From contig WLWY01000003.1 of NCBI GenBank assembly GCA_012103325.1, positions 434,001 to 498,000 on the forward strand: a stretch of DNA of 64,000 nt, given 5' to 3'. The position numbers and the translations under genes were made by a program. Under the pieces are notes generated by a model, which was not told the DNA's origin, did not search any database, and saw nothing but the letters and a program-made list of their open reading frames with translations. Numbering within the stretch: the first letter of the stretch is position 1; the number at the start of each line of letters is the position of its first letter. This document shows, piece by piece, positions 15,802 through 24,334 of this stretch. The DNA comes from Alphaproteobacteria bacterium (GTDB taxonomy: Bacteria > Pseudomonadota > Alphaproteobacteria > UBA8366 > GCA-2717185).

Positions 15802-17853
15802 CTACTCCGCGCCGAGATTTGCCGCGCGCGGCAACGGTGTCAGTTGGGATTGTTCGACGATGCCGAACTGGATATCCGACGTCACGCCAAGCCGGTCCAG
15901 CGACTCCCAATCGCAATCGACCAGCAAGGCACCACTCTTGCGGCCCCATAAGATGGTCCGCTTTGCGAATTCCGGCCGAGCACCCCGAAAGTCGATAGGC
16001 TTACATGTCAACGCTTGCCGCTCCCGCTCGACCGATATCGGCTCGGTACCGAAGCAGCGTTGGAAATACTCCGGGAGATTATAGCTAAAGGTCCACTCGG
16101 TCTGTTCCGGCAGCGTCGGTCCCGGCATACGCATGCGCTGATACCGCACCACTTCCGAAATTTCGTCCTCCGAGTAGGAGACGCCTTCGCTGCTCAGATA
16201 CTGGCAAACGATGTCGCGCAGCTCTTCGTAGAAACCGTCCAGATCCTCCGCAAGATGCAGGAATGCAGCTTCCTCCGCATCCCAATAGATGCCGCCGTGA
16301 TCGGGCATGACGACGCCGCGCCCCTCGCCCGCCATCATGCGATTCAGATAGGCGTCGAAAATCTCCATCTCGCGCCGCAGGCGTTGTCCGGTTCCCGGCG
16401 CCATTTTTTGTTCGCAGACGAACTCGATGAACGGCGTAAAGTCCACCGCATACCGATCGGTCATATACCGCATCACATAGACGCCGAGCTTCATGCTGTG
16501 CAGCAGCATCGTCATCATCGATAAACGGTTCATGCGCCGCCAATCGTCCTGGGGCATGTCCGCCGTTTCGACGACGATATCGTGATATTCCGGCACCCAG
16601 CTTTCGTCCCGAACGCTGCCGTGAATTTCACGGAGTTCGAGCCGCTTCAACTTTATACCGAACTTTTCTTGATAGGCCGGTTCACCCAGTTCGGTGTTCG
16701 GATACGCTTCGCACTGATAGATGAACAGTTGGTTTTTCAAGCCCGATCGCAGCATTTCCTCAATGCCGTCGACCCAGGATGCGTATGATTCACCCGGCAA
16801 TCCGAGGATCATCTCCGTGTAGACCGGCACGTCCAGGTCATTGAAACGGCGCTGCAGACTCGAATAGGTATCGAGCTTGATGTTGCCGCGCTTGATATTG
16901 GCCAGCACCTGCTTGTTCTGACTCTGCCGGGCCAGCGTGATGCCTTTCTCCATGTCGTGTTCATGTAGCATGCCGGCGATGCGAAAGATGTTCTCGTCGG
17001 TGTTTTTGCCCCAGCAGGTGCGGAACTTTTCCGGAAATCCATATTTCTTCTTCGTGGCGACGATGATCTCGCCGATCTCCGGATCGCGCTTGTGCATGCC
17101 GAAATTGGAGTCGGCGTTGAAGACGTAGCGAATGCTGTTCCGCCCACACCAATCGAGCTCACCCTGTACCCGCTCCATCGCGTGGTAACGGTATCGCCGG
17201 CTCGTGCCGCCGCGGCCCCAGTAGCAGAAGGTGCAGAGGAACGGGCAACCCCGGTTCGTTTCGATGATCGCCTGGAAATCGATATCCGGATGCGCATCGA
17301 ACATATAGTCGAAGAGCCCCGTCATATAGGGTGACGGATACCGGTCCATCGCGCGTTCGAATTCCGGCGTCTCCTGATTGTAAATGAATTCACCGGTTTC
17401 CGGATGACGAAAGGAGACATTCGGCACACCGGAAAAATCGCGCGAATCGAGGTTGCGGTCGAGCAGCGTCATGAACGCTTCTTCGCCTTCCGCCCGCACG
17501 CCGACATCGATGAAAGGATGTTCCTCGAAATATTCTTCGGGGTGGTGCGGCAGTTGCGGACCGCCGAACACGATCAGGCAATCGGGCCAACGCTCCTTCA
17601 GCGTCCGCGCGACATGCAAACTCAGCTGCTCGTTCCACATCGCAATCGAAAAGCAGGCGACATCCGGCGCTTCGTCGTAGCGCGCCAAAACATTCTCAGC
17701 CGAATCGAGATGGAATATGAAGGGCTTAAAGCGATATGCCTCGTCCAATCGAGGCTGCGAGCGGGCCGCAGCGCAGAGAACACCCGACACCAACGGGAAA
17801 TAAGTCGCATTCCCCATGCGGACATTGAATTCGTTGAAATAGACGGTTTTCAT
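15802..17853 (-). CDS. B12-binding-domain radical SAM enzyme
   Basis: A 683-residue class B type radical SAM protein. Residues about 1-130 resemble a cobalamin-binding Rossmann domain (DVACFSIAMWNEQ, IVFGGPQLPHHPEE); the [4Fe-4S] cluster cysteines are C203, C207 and C210 in NRGCPFLCTFC. A long C-terminal region (about 430-683) of unknown function follows the barrel. Such enzymes often methylate unactivated carbons. It is the first gene of the minus-strand sugar unit and is divergent from the giant glycosyltransferases. The classical B12-ligand DxHxxG motif is not obvious, so use of B12 is uncertain. Confidence 0.75.
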   Translation of the reverse strand: MKTVYFNEFNVRMGNATYFPLVSGVLCAAARSQPRLDEAYRFKPFIFHLDSAENVLARYDEAPDVACFSIAMWNEQLSLHVARTLKERWPDCLIVFGGPQLPHHPEEYFEEHPFIDVGVRAEGEEAFMTLLDRNLDSRDFSGVPNVSFRHPETGEFIYNQETPEFERAMDRYPSPYMTGLFDYMFDAHPDIDFQAIIETNRGCPFLCTFCYWGRGGTSRRYRYHAMERVQGELDWCGRNSIRYVFNADSNFGMHKRDPEIGEIIVATKKKYGFPEKFRTCWGKNTDENIFRIAGMLHEHDMEKGITLARQSQNKQVLANIKRGNIKLDTYSSLQRRFNDLDVPVYTEMILGLPGESYASWVDGIEEMLRSGLKNQLFIYQCEAYPNTELGEPAYQEKFGIKLKRLELREIHGSVRDESWVPEYHDIVVETADMPQDDWRRMNRLSMMTMLLHSMKLGVYVMRYMTDRYAVDFTPFIEFVCEQKMAPGTGQRLRREMEIFDAYLNRMMAGEGRGVVMPDHGGIYWDAEEAAFLHLAEDLDGFYEELRDIVCQYLSSEGVSYSEDEISEVVRYQRMRMPGPTLPEQTEWTFSYNLPEYFQRCFGTEPISVERERQALTCKPIDFRGARPEFAKRTILWGRKSGALLVDCDWESLDRLGVTSDIQFGIVEQSQLTPLPRAANLGAE

Positions 17854-18063
17854 TTTATTCGTTCACTCGATACGTCATCCGGAAAGCTCGAATCCATCTG
17901 CAATCTCTGTACCAATGCCGCCCGGGAAATCCGGCTTCGGATGTAACAATCCACGCCATTGACCCTGTATCTTGCCTCTTCGACCGAATCGTATCGTAGA
18001 TATAGTAAATTTAAGGTAAATGAGCGTCTGGTGAAGTAAAGCGGAACTTGGGGGAGAGTCGTG

Positions 18064-20874
18064 ATGAAGGATGCGGGCGAGCGCGCCTTGGATCAGTCTT
18101 TCGCGAACGGCAATTATCACCGGGTTGCAGCGTCCGGGCGTACCGACCGCTGGCAGACCTTCGCAGCCCTTGGCCTCTGCGGAAATACCGCGCCGGCCTT
18201 GGATGGCCTCGCCCGGTTCGATGAGCCCGAGGCGCGGTTCTACGAAGCCGCCGTCCACTGGATCGACGGCAACGAGGACGCAGCGGCGACGCGGCTTGAG
18301 GACTGTGAAGGCGAGTACGCGGCCCGTCTGCTGGCCATGATTCGCAAGCGGCGCATCCAAATCCTGGCACAATTGCCATGGTCACAGTTTGGCGAAGGCC
18401 CGCACGCCGTCCTGGAAGCAGCCCGAACGAGTGCGAAATTCACCGTCCAGAATATCGGATCAAGGCCCGGCGACCTGCGCAATTCCGCCGATGCGGATGT
18501 CCATACCTATTACGACCGCAACAATCCGCCGGATTTCTATTTGGCCCAGATGATCGAATGGCAATTGATACCGCCAAACCTGCAGGAATTGCCCTGTCCC
18601 ATTATCGGCCAGACGGCGGACTTCGATCTGCACATCCAGATGGTCCAGCCCTGGTTAAAGCTGTTCGATACGCTGATCGTGACGGATATGACGGAATATG
18701 ACGACGTTTCCAGGCTCGTCGATGCCCCGGTCGCCACATTTCCCAAGACGTTCAGCCTGCCAAGCTCCTTGCCACCACCGCCGCCGCCGGGTGGCCGCGA
18801 TATCGATTTGATGCTGACCGGCACGACCTTTCACGATTTTCACCGGGAAAAGGCCGAAATACTGCACCAGATCCTGCGCGTTCCGGATATCGCCCCATTT
18901 ATCATGAACGGTTATCTCGACTGGTGGCAGTACCACGCCATGCTCGCCCGGGCGCGGCTGTCGATATCCCATGTCCGTCATCCCGGCGCCTCGCCGTCAC
19001 GCGGCATCGAGACGTTGGGAATGGGCACCGTCCTGCTCGCCCAGCCGGAAACCACAATGCGGCTTTGGGTTGGCGAGGCCGAAGGTCTGCTCACTTACGA
19101 ACTCGCGGACAACGGGCTGTCCGATGCGATCAAACGAGTACTGGCGGATTTCCCTGCTTATGAGCAGGCGGCGCAGCGCGGCATGGCGATCATCCGAAAC
19201 GAGTTCACGCGAGACCGGTTGGGTGCGCAGTATCTGCGTTTCGCAACTTTTCTTGCCGCCCGCCCCGCGACGGCTCGGCAACATTCCGTTCCCCCACCGC
19301 AAAAGCGGGTCGTGGCCTGGCAAGGCTGGCTGCAGCACGACGGCCAGATTTATTCGAAGCTGCAGGAAAATGCCCTCACCACACTCAAGGAGACGCCGCC
19401 GGAACAGCACACCGTCGAAACGCTGAGCAACGCGGCGCGGGAGATGTTGCTCGACTACGTTCAGCAAAATCTTGAGAAACCGGTACGGCGGCACCGTGAA
19501 CTCGTTGCCAGCACATTGGAAATCTTTCGCATTGCGTTGCAGATACGCCCTCAATCGCTTGTGCTGCGTTTCAATTTCATTCGCACCGCGCTTCATTTCG
19601 GCGGCGAGACGGATATCGAGCAAGCGCTCGGTGTCGCGCGGGAAACATTGGCGGCCGATACCTCCCTACTGGAACTCGACCCGCACGATGACGTTATGAC
19701 CTGGGATTACTGCGCGACGTTCTTCAACTATCGATCCTATCTCGATTATGTCACCGAAGCCTTCATGGAGAAGGCCGACCAAACCGCAACATTGAAGGCG
19801 CTGATCCTGGCAAGCATTGCGTATTACTGCGGCCGCATAACCGGCGAGACCCGCTATTTCGCCAGCGCCGCGGAATACGATCCAACGTTTCCGGCCTACC
19901 GGCTCGCCTACGCCAAGTCGCTGGTTCGCGCGAACGAGCAGAGCACGGCGGCGGTGGCGTTATTGCATGATCTGTGCACCCATTCTTTGTATGCAGCCGA
20001 AGCCTGGAGCCTGCTCAAAGTCTTGCAACAAGAACAGGGAATTTCCATACCGGATGAAGCCGCAACCCAGTCGGCGATCCAGGCCTTGGAAACAAGAACG
20101 CTGCTCGATACTGACTACAAAGCGATCCGCGACGGTTACTACTTTCGGACACAACGGCTCGGTCTTGCACGGAATGAAGGCTACGACGTGATAAAGGAGA
20201 GTGAGCGGCCCATCAGTTTGTCGGTGCTGCTCGCGGATGTGAACGGCAGCCGTTACCCGCAGCTCATGACGGCCCTGAAACGGCAATCGCTGCCACGCTC
20301 AAATTTCGAAATTATTGCCGTCGACGTGTTCGATCGCATTTCACCCGCCATACAGGACGAAGCCGATACGATTATCGCGCTCGGGCAAAGCGAGTATCTT
20401 TATAACCGAAATGTCGCCTTCAACATGGCGCTGTCGCGCGCGCGCGGCCAGGTGGTTGCGCTATTCGACAACGACGCAGAGCCGGATGAGGATATGCTTG
20501 CGCGGCTGCTTGCGTTCTTCGAAGGCGGGGCTAAAGACGCCTTCGTGGTCGTCAATGACAATGCGATACCAATCGATCGTCACAGTCTCAATTTTCTTTC
20601 ACTCACACGGGCTCGCGCGCTCCGCTCGGGAGGATTGGATGAGTCGCCGTACCGCGCCGCGGGCATGGGCGGTCCTTATGAGTTGGGCCAGCGGCTGCTA
20701 TCCGATTATCCGGAGATACAAACATTGGAAGGCGTCTCCTTTGTCGGGAAATCGGCAAGAACGGAAGATATCGAACCGCTGTTGCGGTATCTCCAGCCTT
20801 ACGAGTTTTCTCCCGTTCGGCGCCTCGCCAAAAACGAAAACCCGGAGATCAAGACGCTGCGAGAAGCGCTATGA
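18064..20874 (+). CDS. Giant two-domain glycosyltransferase (copy 1)
   Basis: A 936-residue protein with three visible parts: a CgeB/GT4-like GT-B region at about 145-400 (RDIDLMLTG, then SPSRGIETLGMGTVLLA); a helical, TPR-like middle at about 430-690; and a GT2-like GT-A region at about 714-936 (SVLLADVNGSRYPQL, then LFDNDAEPDED with a DND metal motif near residue 802). ATG 18064 is preferred to GTG 18061 because it lies 7 bases from a GGAG. It overlaps its paralogue by 4 bases (ATGA). No signal peptide or membrane segment is seen, so it acts in the cytoplasm. The acceptor is unknown. Confidence 0.65.
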   Translation: MKDAGERALDQSFANGNYHRVAASGRTDRWQTFAALGLCGNTAPALDGLARFDEPEARFYEAAVHWIDGNEDAAATRLEDCEGEYAARLLAMIRKRRIQILAQLPWSQFGEGPHAVLEAARTSAKFTVQNIGSRPGDLRNSADADVHTYYDRNNPPDFYLAQMIEWQLIPPNLQELPCPIIGQTADFDLHIQMVQPWLKLFDTLIVTDMTEYDDVSRLVDAPVATFPKTFSLPSSLPPPPPPGGRDIDLMLTGTTFHDFHREKAEILHQILRVPDIAPFIMNGYLDWWQYHAMLARARLSISHVRHPGASPSRGIETLGMGTVLLAQPETTMRLWVGEAEGLLTYELADNGLSDAIKRVLADFPAYEQAAQRGMAIIRNEFTRDRLGAQYLRFATFLAARPATARQHSVPPPQKRVVAWQGWLQHDGQIYSKLQENALTTLKETPPEQHTVETLSNAAREMLLDYVQQNLEKPVRRHRELVASTLEIFRIALQIRPQSLVLRFNFIRTALHFGGETDIEQALGVARETLAADTSLLELDPHDDVMTWDYCATFFNYRSYLDYVTEAFMEKADQTATLKALILASIAYYCGRITGETRYFASAAEYDPTFPAYRLAYAKSLVRANEQSTAAVALLHDLCTHSLYAAEAWSLLKVLQQEQGISIPDEAATQSAIQALETRTLLDTDYKAIRDGYYFRTQRLGLARNEGYDVIKESERPISLSVLLADVNGSRYPQLMTALKRQSLPRSNFEIIAVDVFDRISPAIQDEADTIIALGQSEYLYNRNVAFNMALSRARGQVVALFDNDAEPDEDMLARLLAFFEGGAKDAFVVVNDNAIPIDRHSLNFLSLTRARALRSGGLDESPYRAAGMGGPYELGQRLLSDYPEIQTLEGVSFVGKSARTEDIEPLLRYLQPYEFSPVRRLAKNENPEIKTLREAL

Positions 20875-23687
20875 TCGAAATGACGAAGTCAATCGACGAG
20901 GCGTTCGAACGCGGCGATTATCATTATGTCGCGGCGAATGGTGGGCCGGACGATTGGCGTACGCATGCGGCGCTTGGTCTTTGCGGGAACACGGCCCCCG
21001 CCTTAGAGCGGCTAACCGGTTTTCATGCCGAGGGCGCCTTCTTCTATGAAGGCGTCCTCCGATGGCTTGATGGCGACGAAAGATCCGCGATCCGCCTGCT
21101 CTCCCGATGCGACAACGAACATGCCGATAATCTGCTCCGGCTGATCCGCAAACCGCAGATCTCGGTATTGTCGCAACTGCCCTGGAAACGGTCGCTGGAT
21201 GGACCGCATACCCTGCTGCATGCGGGCGAAATGGATCCGAAATTCCGTATTCGGAATCTGAGCTTCGCCGACGACGATTTACCGAACGAGCCGAACGCGG
21301 ACATCCACTCTTTTTACGATGCTAACGACCCGCCGGATTTCTATCTGACGGAAATGATCGAATGGCATCTGATACCACCCAACCTGCGGGAACTACCCTG
21401 CCCGACGATCGGCCAAACTGGCGATTACGACCTACATATCCAGACGCTTTATCCTTGGCTGCGGCTCTTCGACGAACTTGTCGTCACCGACACCACGGAA
21501 TATGCCGATGTCGCGGGTCTCGTTAACGCACCCGTCACGACGTTCTGCAAGCCCGTCTCCCTGCCGATGCGTCTGTTACCGGAGATCGACATTCCCCGCG
21601 ACATCGACCTGGTGATGACGGGTTCATTGCTGCACAGCTATTATCCCGACAAGGCTGAGATGATGCGCCAGATGCTCGCGGCCGACGGGTTCGAGCCTTA
21701 TTTCCTCAGTGGTTTCCTGCAGGACCATGTCTATTATCCGACCTTGGCCCGCAGCAAGATTTCAGTCGCGCTGACGCGGCATCTCGGCGCCATACCGTCG
21801 CGCGGCTATGAGGCCTTGGCCATGGGGACCGTCCTTCTGGTGCCCCATCAATCCTGCATGCTGCTGTTTGCCGACGAAACGGCCGGCGTGAATACGTTCT
21901 CGCTGGAGCGCGACGGCCTGAAGACGGCGATCGAAGCCGTACTACGCGACCACGAGAGACACGCCGAGCGCGCCAAAGAAGGCATGCGGGCGATCCGCGA
22001 TGTTTTCAATCCGTGGCGCGTGGCATCGCAACATATGCGCATGGCCACCTTCCTGGCAGCCCGGCCTCGTCCACCGCGCGATCCTATTACACCGCCCTTT
22101 CAGAAGCGGTCCGTCTCCTACAAAGGCTGGCTGCAGGAGAACGATAAGCAAACCCATCAAAAGCTGCGCAACGCGAGCCTCACGCGCTGGCAGTCGATCG
22201 CCGAGCCGGACCATACGCTGGACTCCTATTGCGATCCGGCGCGCGAGCTGTTGCTGGAATACGAACACAGCATCCTGATGTCGGACGACGAGTCGAATGC
22301 CGCACTGGTGCAAACCGCCCTGAATACCTATCGCAACGCCATGCCGCTGTTCCCGGATTCGCTTGCCTTGCGATTCAATTATGCCCGCGCGGCATTTCAT
22401 TTCGGTACTGACGCGGATATCGAGGACGCGTTGACCGTCGTTAAGGCAACTTTGGAGCGGGATCCTGCGACGATGACGCTCGAACCGCTCGACGATGTGA
22501 TGACCTGGGATTTTTGCCAGAATTTTTTCAATTACCGGGACTATTTGCAAACCGCCACCGAAGCGCTGCACGACAAATCGGATCGCGCGAGCGACTTGAA
22601 AAAAATGGTTCTTGCCAGCTTGCATTATTACTACGGGCGCATGTCGGGCGACGCAGCGCACTTCGCCACAGCAGCGGAACTCGATCCGAATTTCTCAGCC
22701 TATCGATTATGGCACGCCAAATCGCTGGCTCAGAGCGGCGAGCCGGCAGCTGCAATCGCACTTCTTTCAAACGTCATGCAGAAAATTCTTCATGCACCGG
22801 AGGCATGGGCGCTCATTCAATCGATCAAAGCGGAATACGAAACTCCTGTGCCCGAAGAAGCGAAGTTACGGGACCTTGCGGAGCAGATGGAAAGCCGCAC
22901 GCTGATTGATGAGGCCTATGCCGGCATTCGGGTTGGCCCGTATTTCAGGGCGCAACGGTTATCCCTGGGTCGTAACACCGGGTTGGAATTCCGCAAGACA
23001 TCGACCCGCGAGACACCTGCACAGCTATCGGTGCTGCTTGCTGACACCAACGGGTGCCGATATCCGAACCTTATCGCTTCCCTCGCGCGGCAATCGCTCG
23101 ACCGTGACACTTTCGAAATCATCGCTTGCGATGTCTTCGACCATGTGGCGCCGCATATGATGCAGCATGCAGACACCATCATGGTTTGTGGGCAGGACGA
23201 GCATCTCTATAACCGGAACGCCGCATTCAATTTTGCGTTCAACGAATCGAGCAGCGCCCTGTTCGTCTTTTGCGATGGCGACCATCCGCTGCCCGAAAAT
23301 GCCCTTGCCGAAATCCTCGCGCAGACCGAAGCGGGCCCAATGTCATGCACGGCGTTCGTAAACAAGGGCGGCACCAACCGCGAATCCATCCATACCGTCG
23401 TGCTGTCCCGGGAAGCGCTAATCGATGCGGGCGGGCTTGATGAAAGCGCCTATTTTGCCGGCGCCTATAGCGGGCCTTACGAAATCATCGGACGCCTGGA
23501 AGGCCAGCGCTGGACAATACGGCAGCTCGATTGCCTGCCGCCGCCGACCGTACGCGAAACAGCCGCTACGCAACGCAACATGTCGAACCTGTTCCGGGAA
23601 ATCTGGCCGTCGAAATTTTCGCCGCACCGCGTATTGCCACTCCGAGAAAGCCCCGACATTGCGCGGCTGCGCCGCCAAGCCTCGTGA
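20871..23687 (+). CDS. Giant two-domain glycosyltransferase (copy 2)
   Basis: A 938-residue homologue of the preceding gene, collinear along its length: the ALGLCGNTAPALE segment near residues 32-44, the GT-B region at about 142-395 (RDIDLVMTG, IPSRGYEALAMGTVLLV), the helical middle and the GT2-like end (SVLLADTNGCRYPNL, FVFCDGDHPLPEN with a DGD metal motif near 801). The two are more diverged than the NUDIX pair, which points to an older duplication with separate donor or acceptor use. Its stop overlaps the GTG start of the phosphatase gene. Confidence 0.65.
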   Translation: MIEMTKSIDEAFERGDYHYVAANGGPDDWRTHAALGLCGNTAPALERLTGFHAEGAFFYEGVLRWLDGDERSAIRLLSRCDNEHADNLLRLIRKPQISVLSQLPWKRSLDGPHTLLHAGEMDPKFRIRNLSFADDDLPNEPNADIHSFYDANDPPDFYLTEMIEWHLIPPNLRELPCPTIGQTGDYDLHIQTLYPWLRLFDELVVTDTTEYADVAGLVNAPVTTFCKPVSLPMRLLPEIDIPRDIDLVMTGSLLHSYYPDKAEMMRQMLAADGFEPYFLSGFLQDHVYYPTLARSKISVALTRHLGAIPSRGYEALAMGTVLLVPHQSCMLLFADETAGVNTFSLERDGLKTAIEAVLRDHERHAERAKEGMRAIRDVFNPWRVASQHMRMATFLAARPRPPRDPITPPFQKRSVSYKGWLQENDKQTHQKLRNASLTRWQSIAEPDHTLDSYCDPARELLLEYEHSILMSDDESNAALVQTALNTYRNAMPLFPDSLALRFNYARAAFHFGTDADIEDALTVVKATLERDPATMTLEPLDDVMTWDFCQNFFNYRDYLQTATEALHDKSDRASDLKKMVLASLHYYYGRMSGDAAHFATAAELDPNFSAYRLWHAKSLAQSGEPAAAIALLSNVMQKILHAPEAWALIQSIKAEYETPVPEEAKLRDLAEQMESRTLIDEAYAGIRVGPYFRAQRLSLGRNTGLEFRKTSTRETPAQLSVLLADTNGCRYPNLIASLARQSLDRDTFEIIACDVFDHVAPHMMQHADTIMVCGQDEHLYNRNAAFNFAFNESSSALFVFCDGDHPLPENALAEILAQTEAGPMSCTAFVNKGGTNRESIHTVVLSREALIDAGGLDESAYFAGAYSGPYEIIGRLEGQRWTIRQLDCLPPPTVRETAATQRNMSNLFREIWPSKFSPHRVLPLRESPDIARLRRQAS

Positions 23688-24334
23688 CGTTCGAAATCCA
23701 TACCCATCTCGATCCTGGCCTCTGGTTGCAATGCAACGGGGGTACGACGGCGCAGAAGCGACCGGCCCTGTTCCTCGATCGGGACGGTGTCCTGGTGGAG
23801 GAAATCAACTACCTGCATACGGTCGCCGATCTCCGCATCATCCCCGCCGCAACGTCAATCGTTCGCGCCGCCAACGAGCGCGGTATTCCCGTCGTCATCG
23901 TGACGAACCAGTCCGGCGTGGGGCGCGGTTACTATGGCTGGGCCGAGTTCGCGGTGGTGCAGGCGGCGCTCGCCGACAGTTTCGCGCAGGACGGCGCCCA
24001 TTTCGATATGATCCTTGCCTGCGCCTATCACACCGATGCCGAAGCGCCGTACGACACGCCCAACCATCCTTGGCGCAAGCCGCAGCCCGGCATGCTGCAC
24101 GCCGCTGCGGAAACGCTAGAGCTCGACTTGCCCCGGTCCTGGATCGTCGGTGACTCCGCCAGCGATATCGGAGCGGGGCGCAACGCGGGGCTCGCCGGCG
24201 GTGTGCACGTCGCGACGGGGCATGGCAGGCGCGACCGGGACAAAGCGCTCGCCCTGGCAACAGCCGAATTCGATGTCCGCGCCGAAGCGTCCATCGAAGG
24301 CGCGGAACAAATTCTTACGTTGTGTACCGCGTAA
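23684..24334 (+). CDS. HAD phosphatase, GmhB-like
   Basis: A 216-residue HAD-superfamily phosphatase of the GmhB/histidinol-phosphatase group, which removes the 7-phosphate of heptose 1,7-bisphosphate. Catalytic D32-x-D34 lies in LFLDRDGVLVEE, the second motif is IVTNQSGVGRG, and the last is VGDSASDIGAG. The zinc loop is altered: CAYH is present but the usual C-x-C before RKP reads HPW. GTG 23684 overlaps the preceding stop (GTGA). With the HddA- and HddC-like genes it supplies three of the four GDP-heptose steps; no gmhA is in the window. It overlaps the convergent ThDP gene by 20 bases. Confidence 0.75.
   Translation: MTFEIHTHLDPGLWLQCNGGTTAQKRPALFLDRDGVLVEEINYLHTVADLRIIPAATSIVRAANERGIPVVIVTNQSGVGRGYYGWAEFAVVQAALADSFAQDGAHFDMILACAYHTDAEAPYDTPNHPWRKPQPGMLHAAAETLELDLPRSWIVGDSASDIGAGRNAGLAGGVHVATGHGRRDRDKALALATAEFDVRAEASIEGAEQILTLCTA

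Noticed and set aside
13748..15998. Plus-strand frames of about 400 residues opposite the E1 genes
   Set aside because: They are antisense shadows, with high Arg and His content and no recognisable domain.
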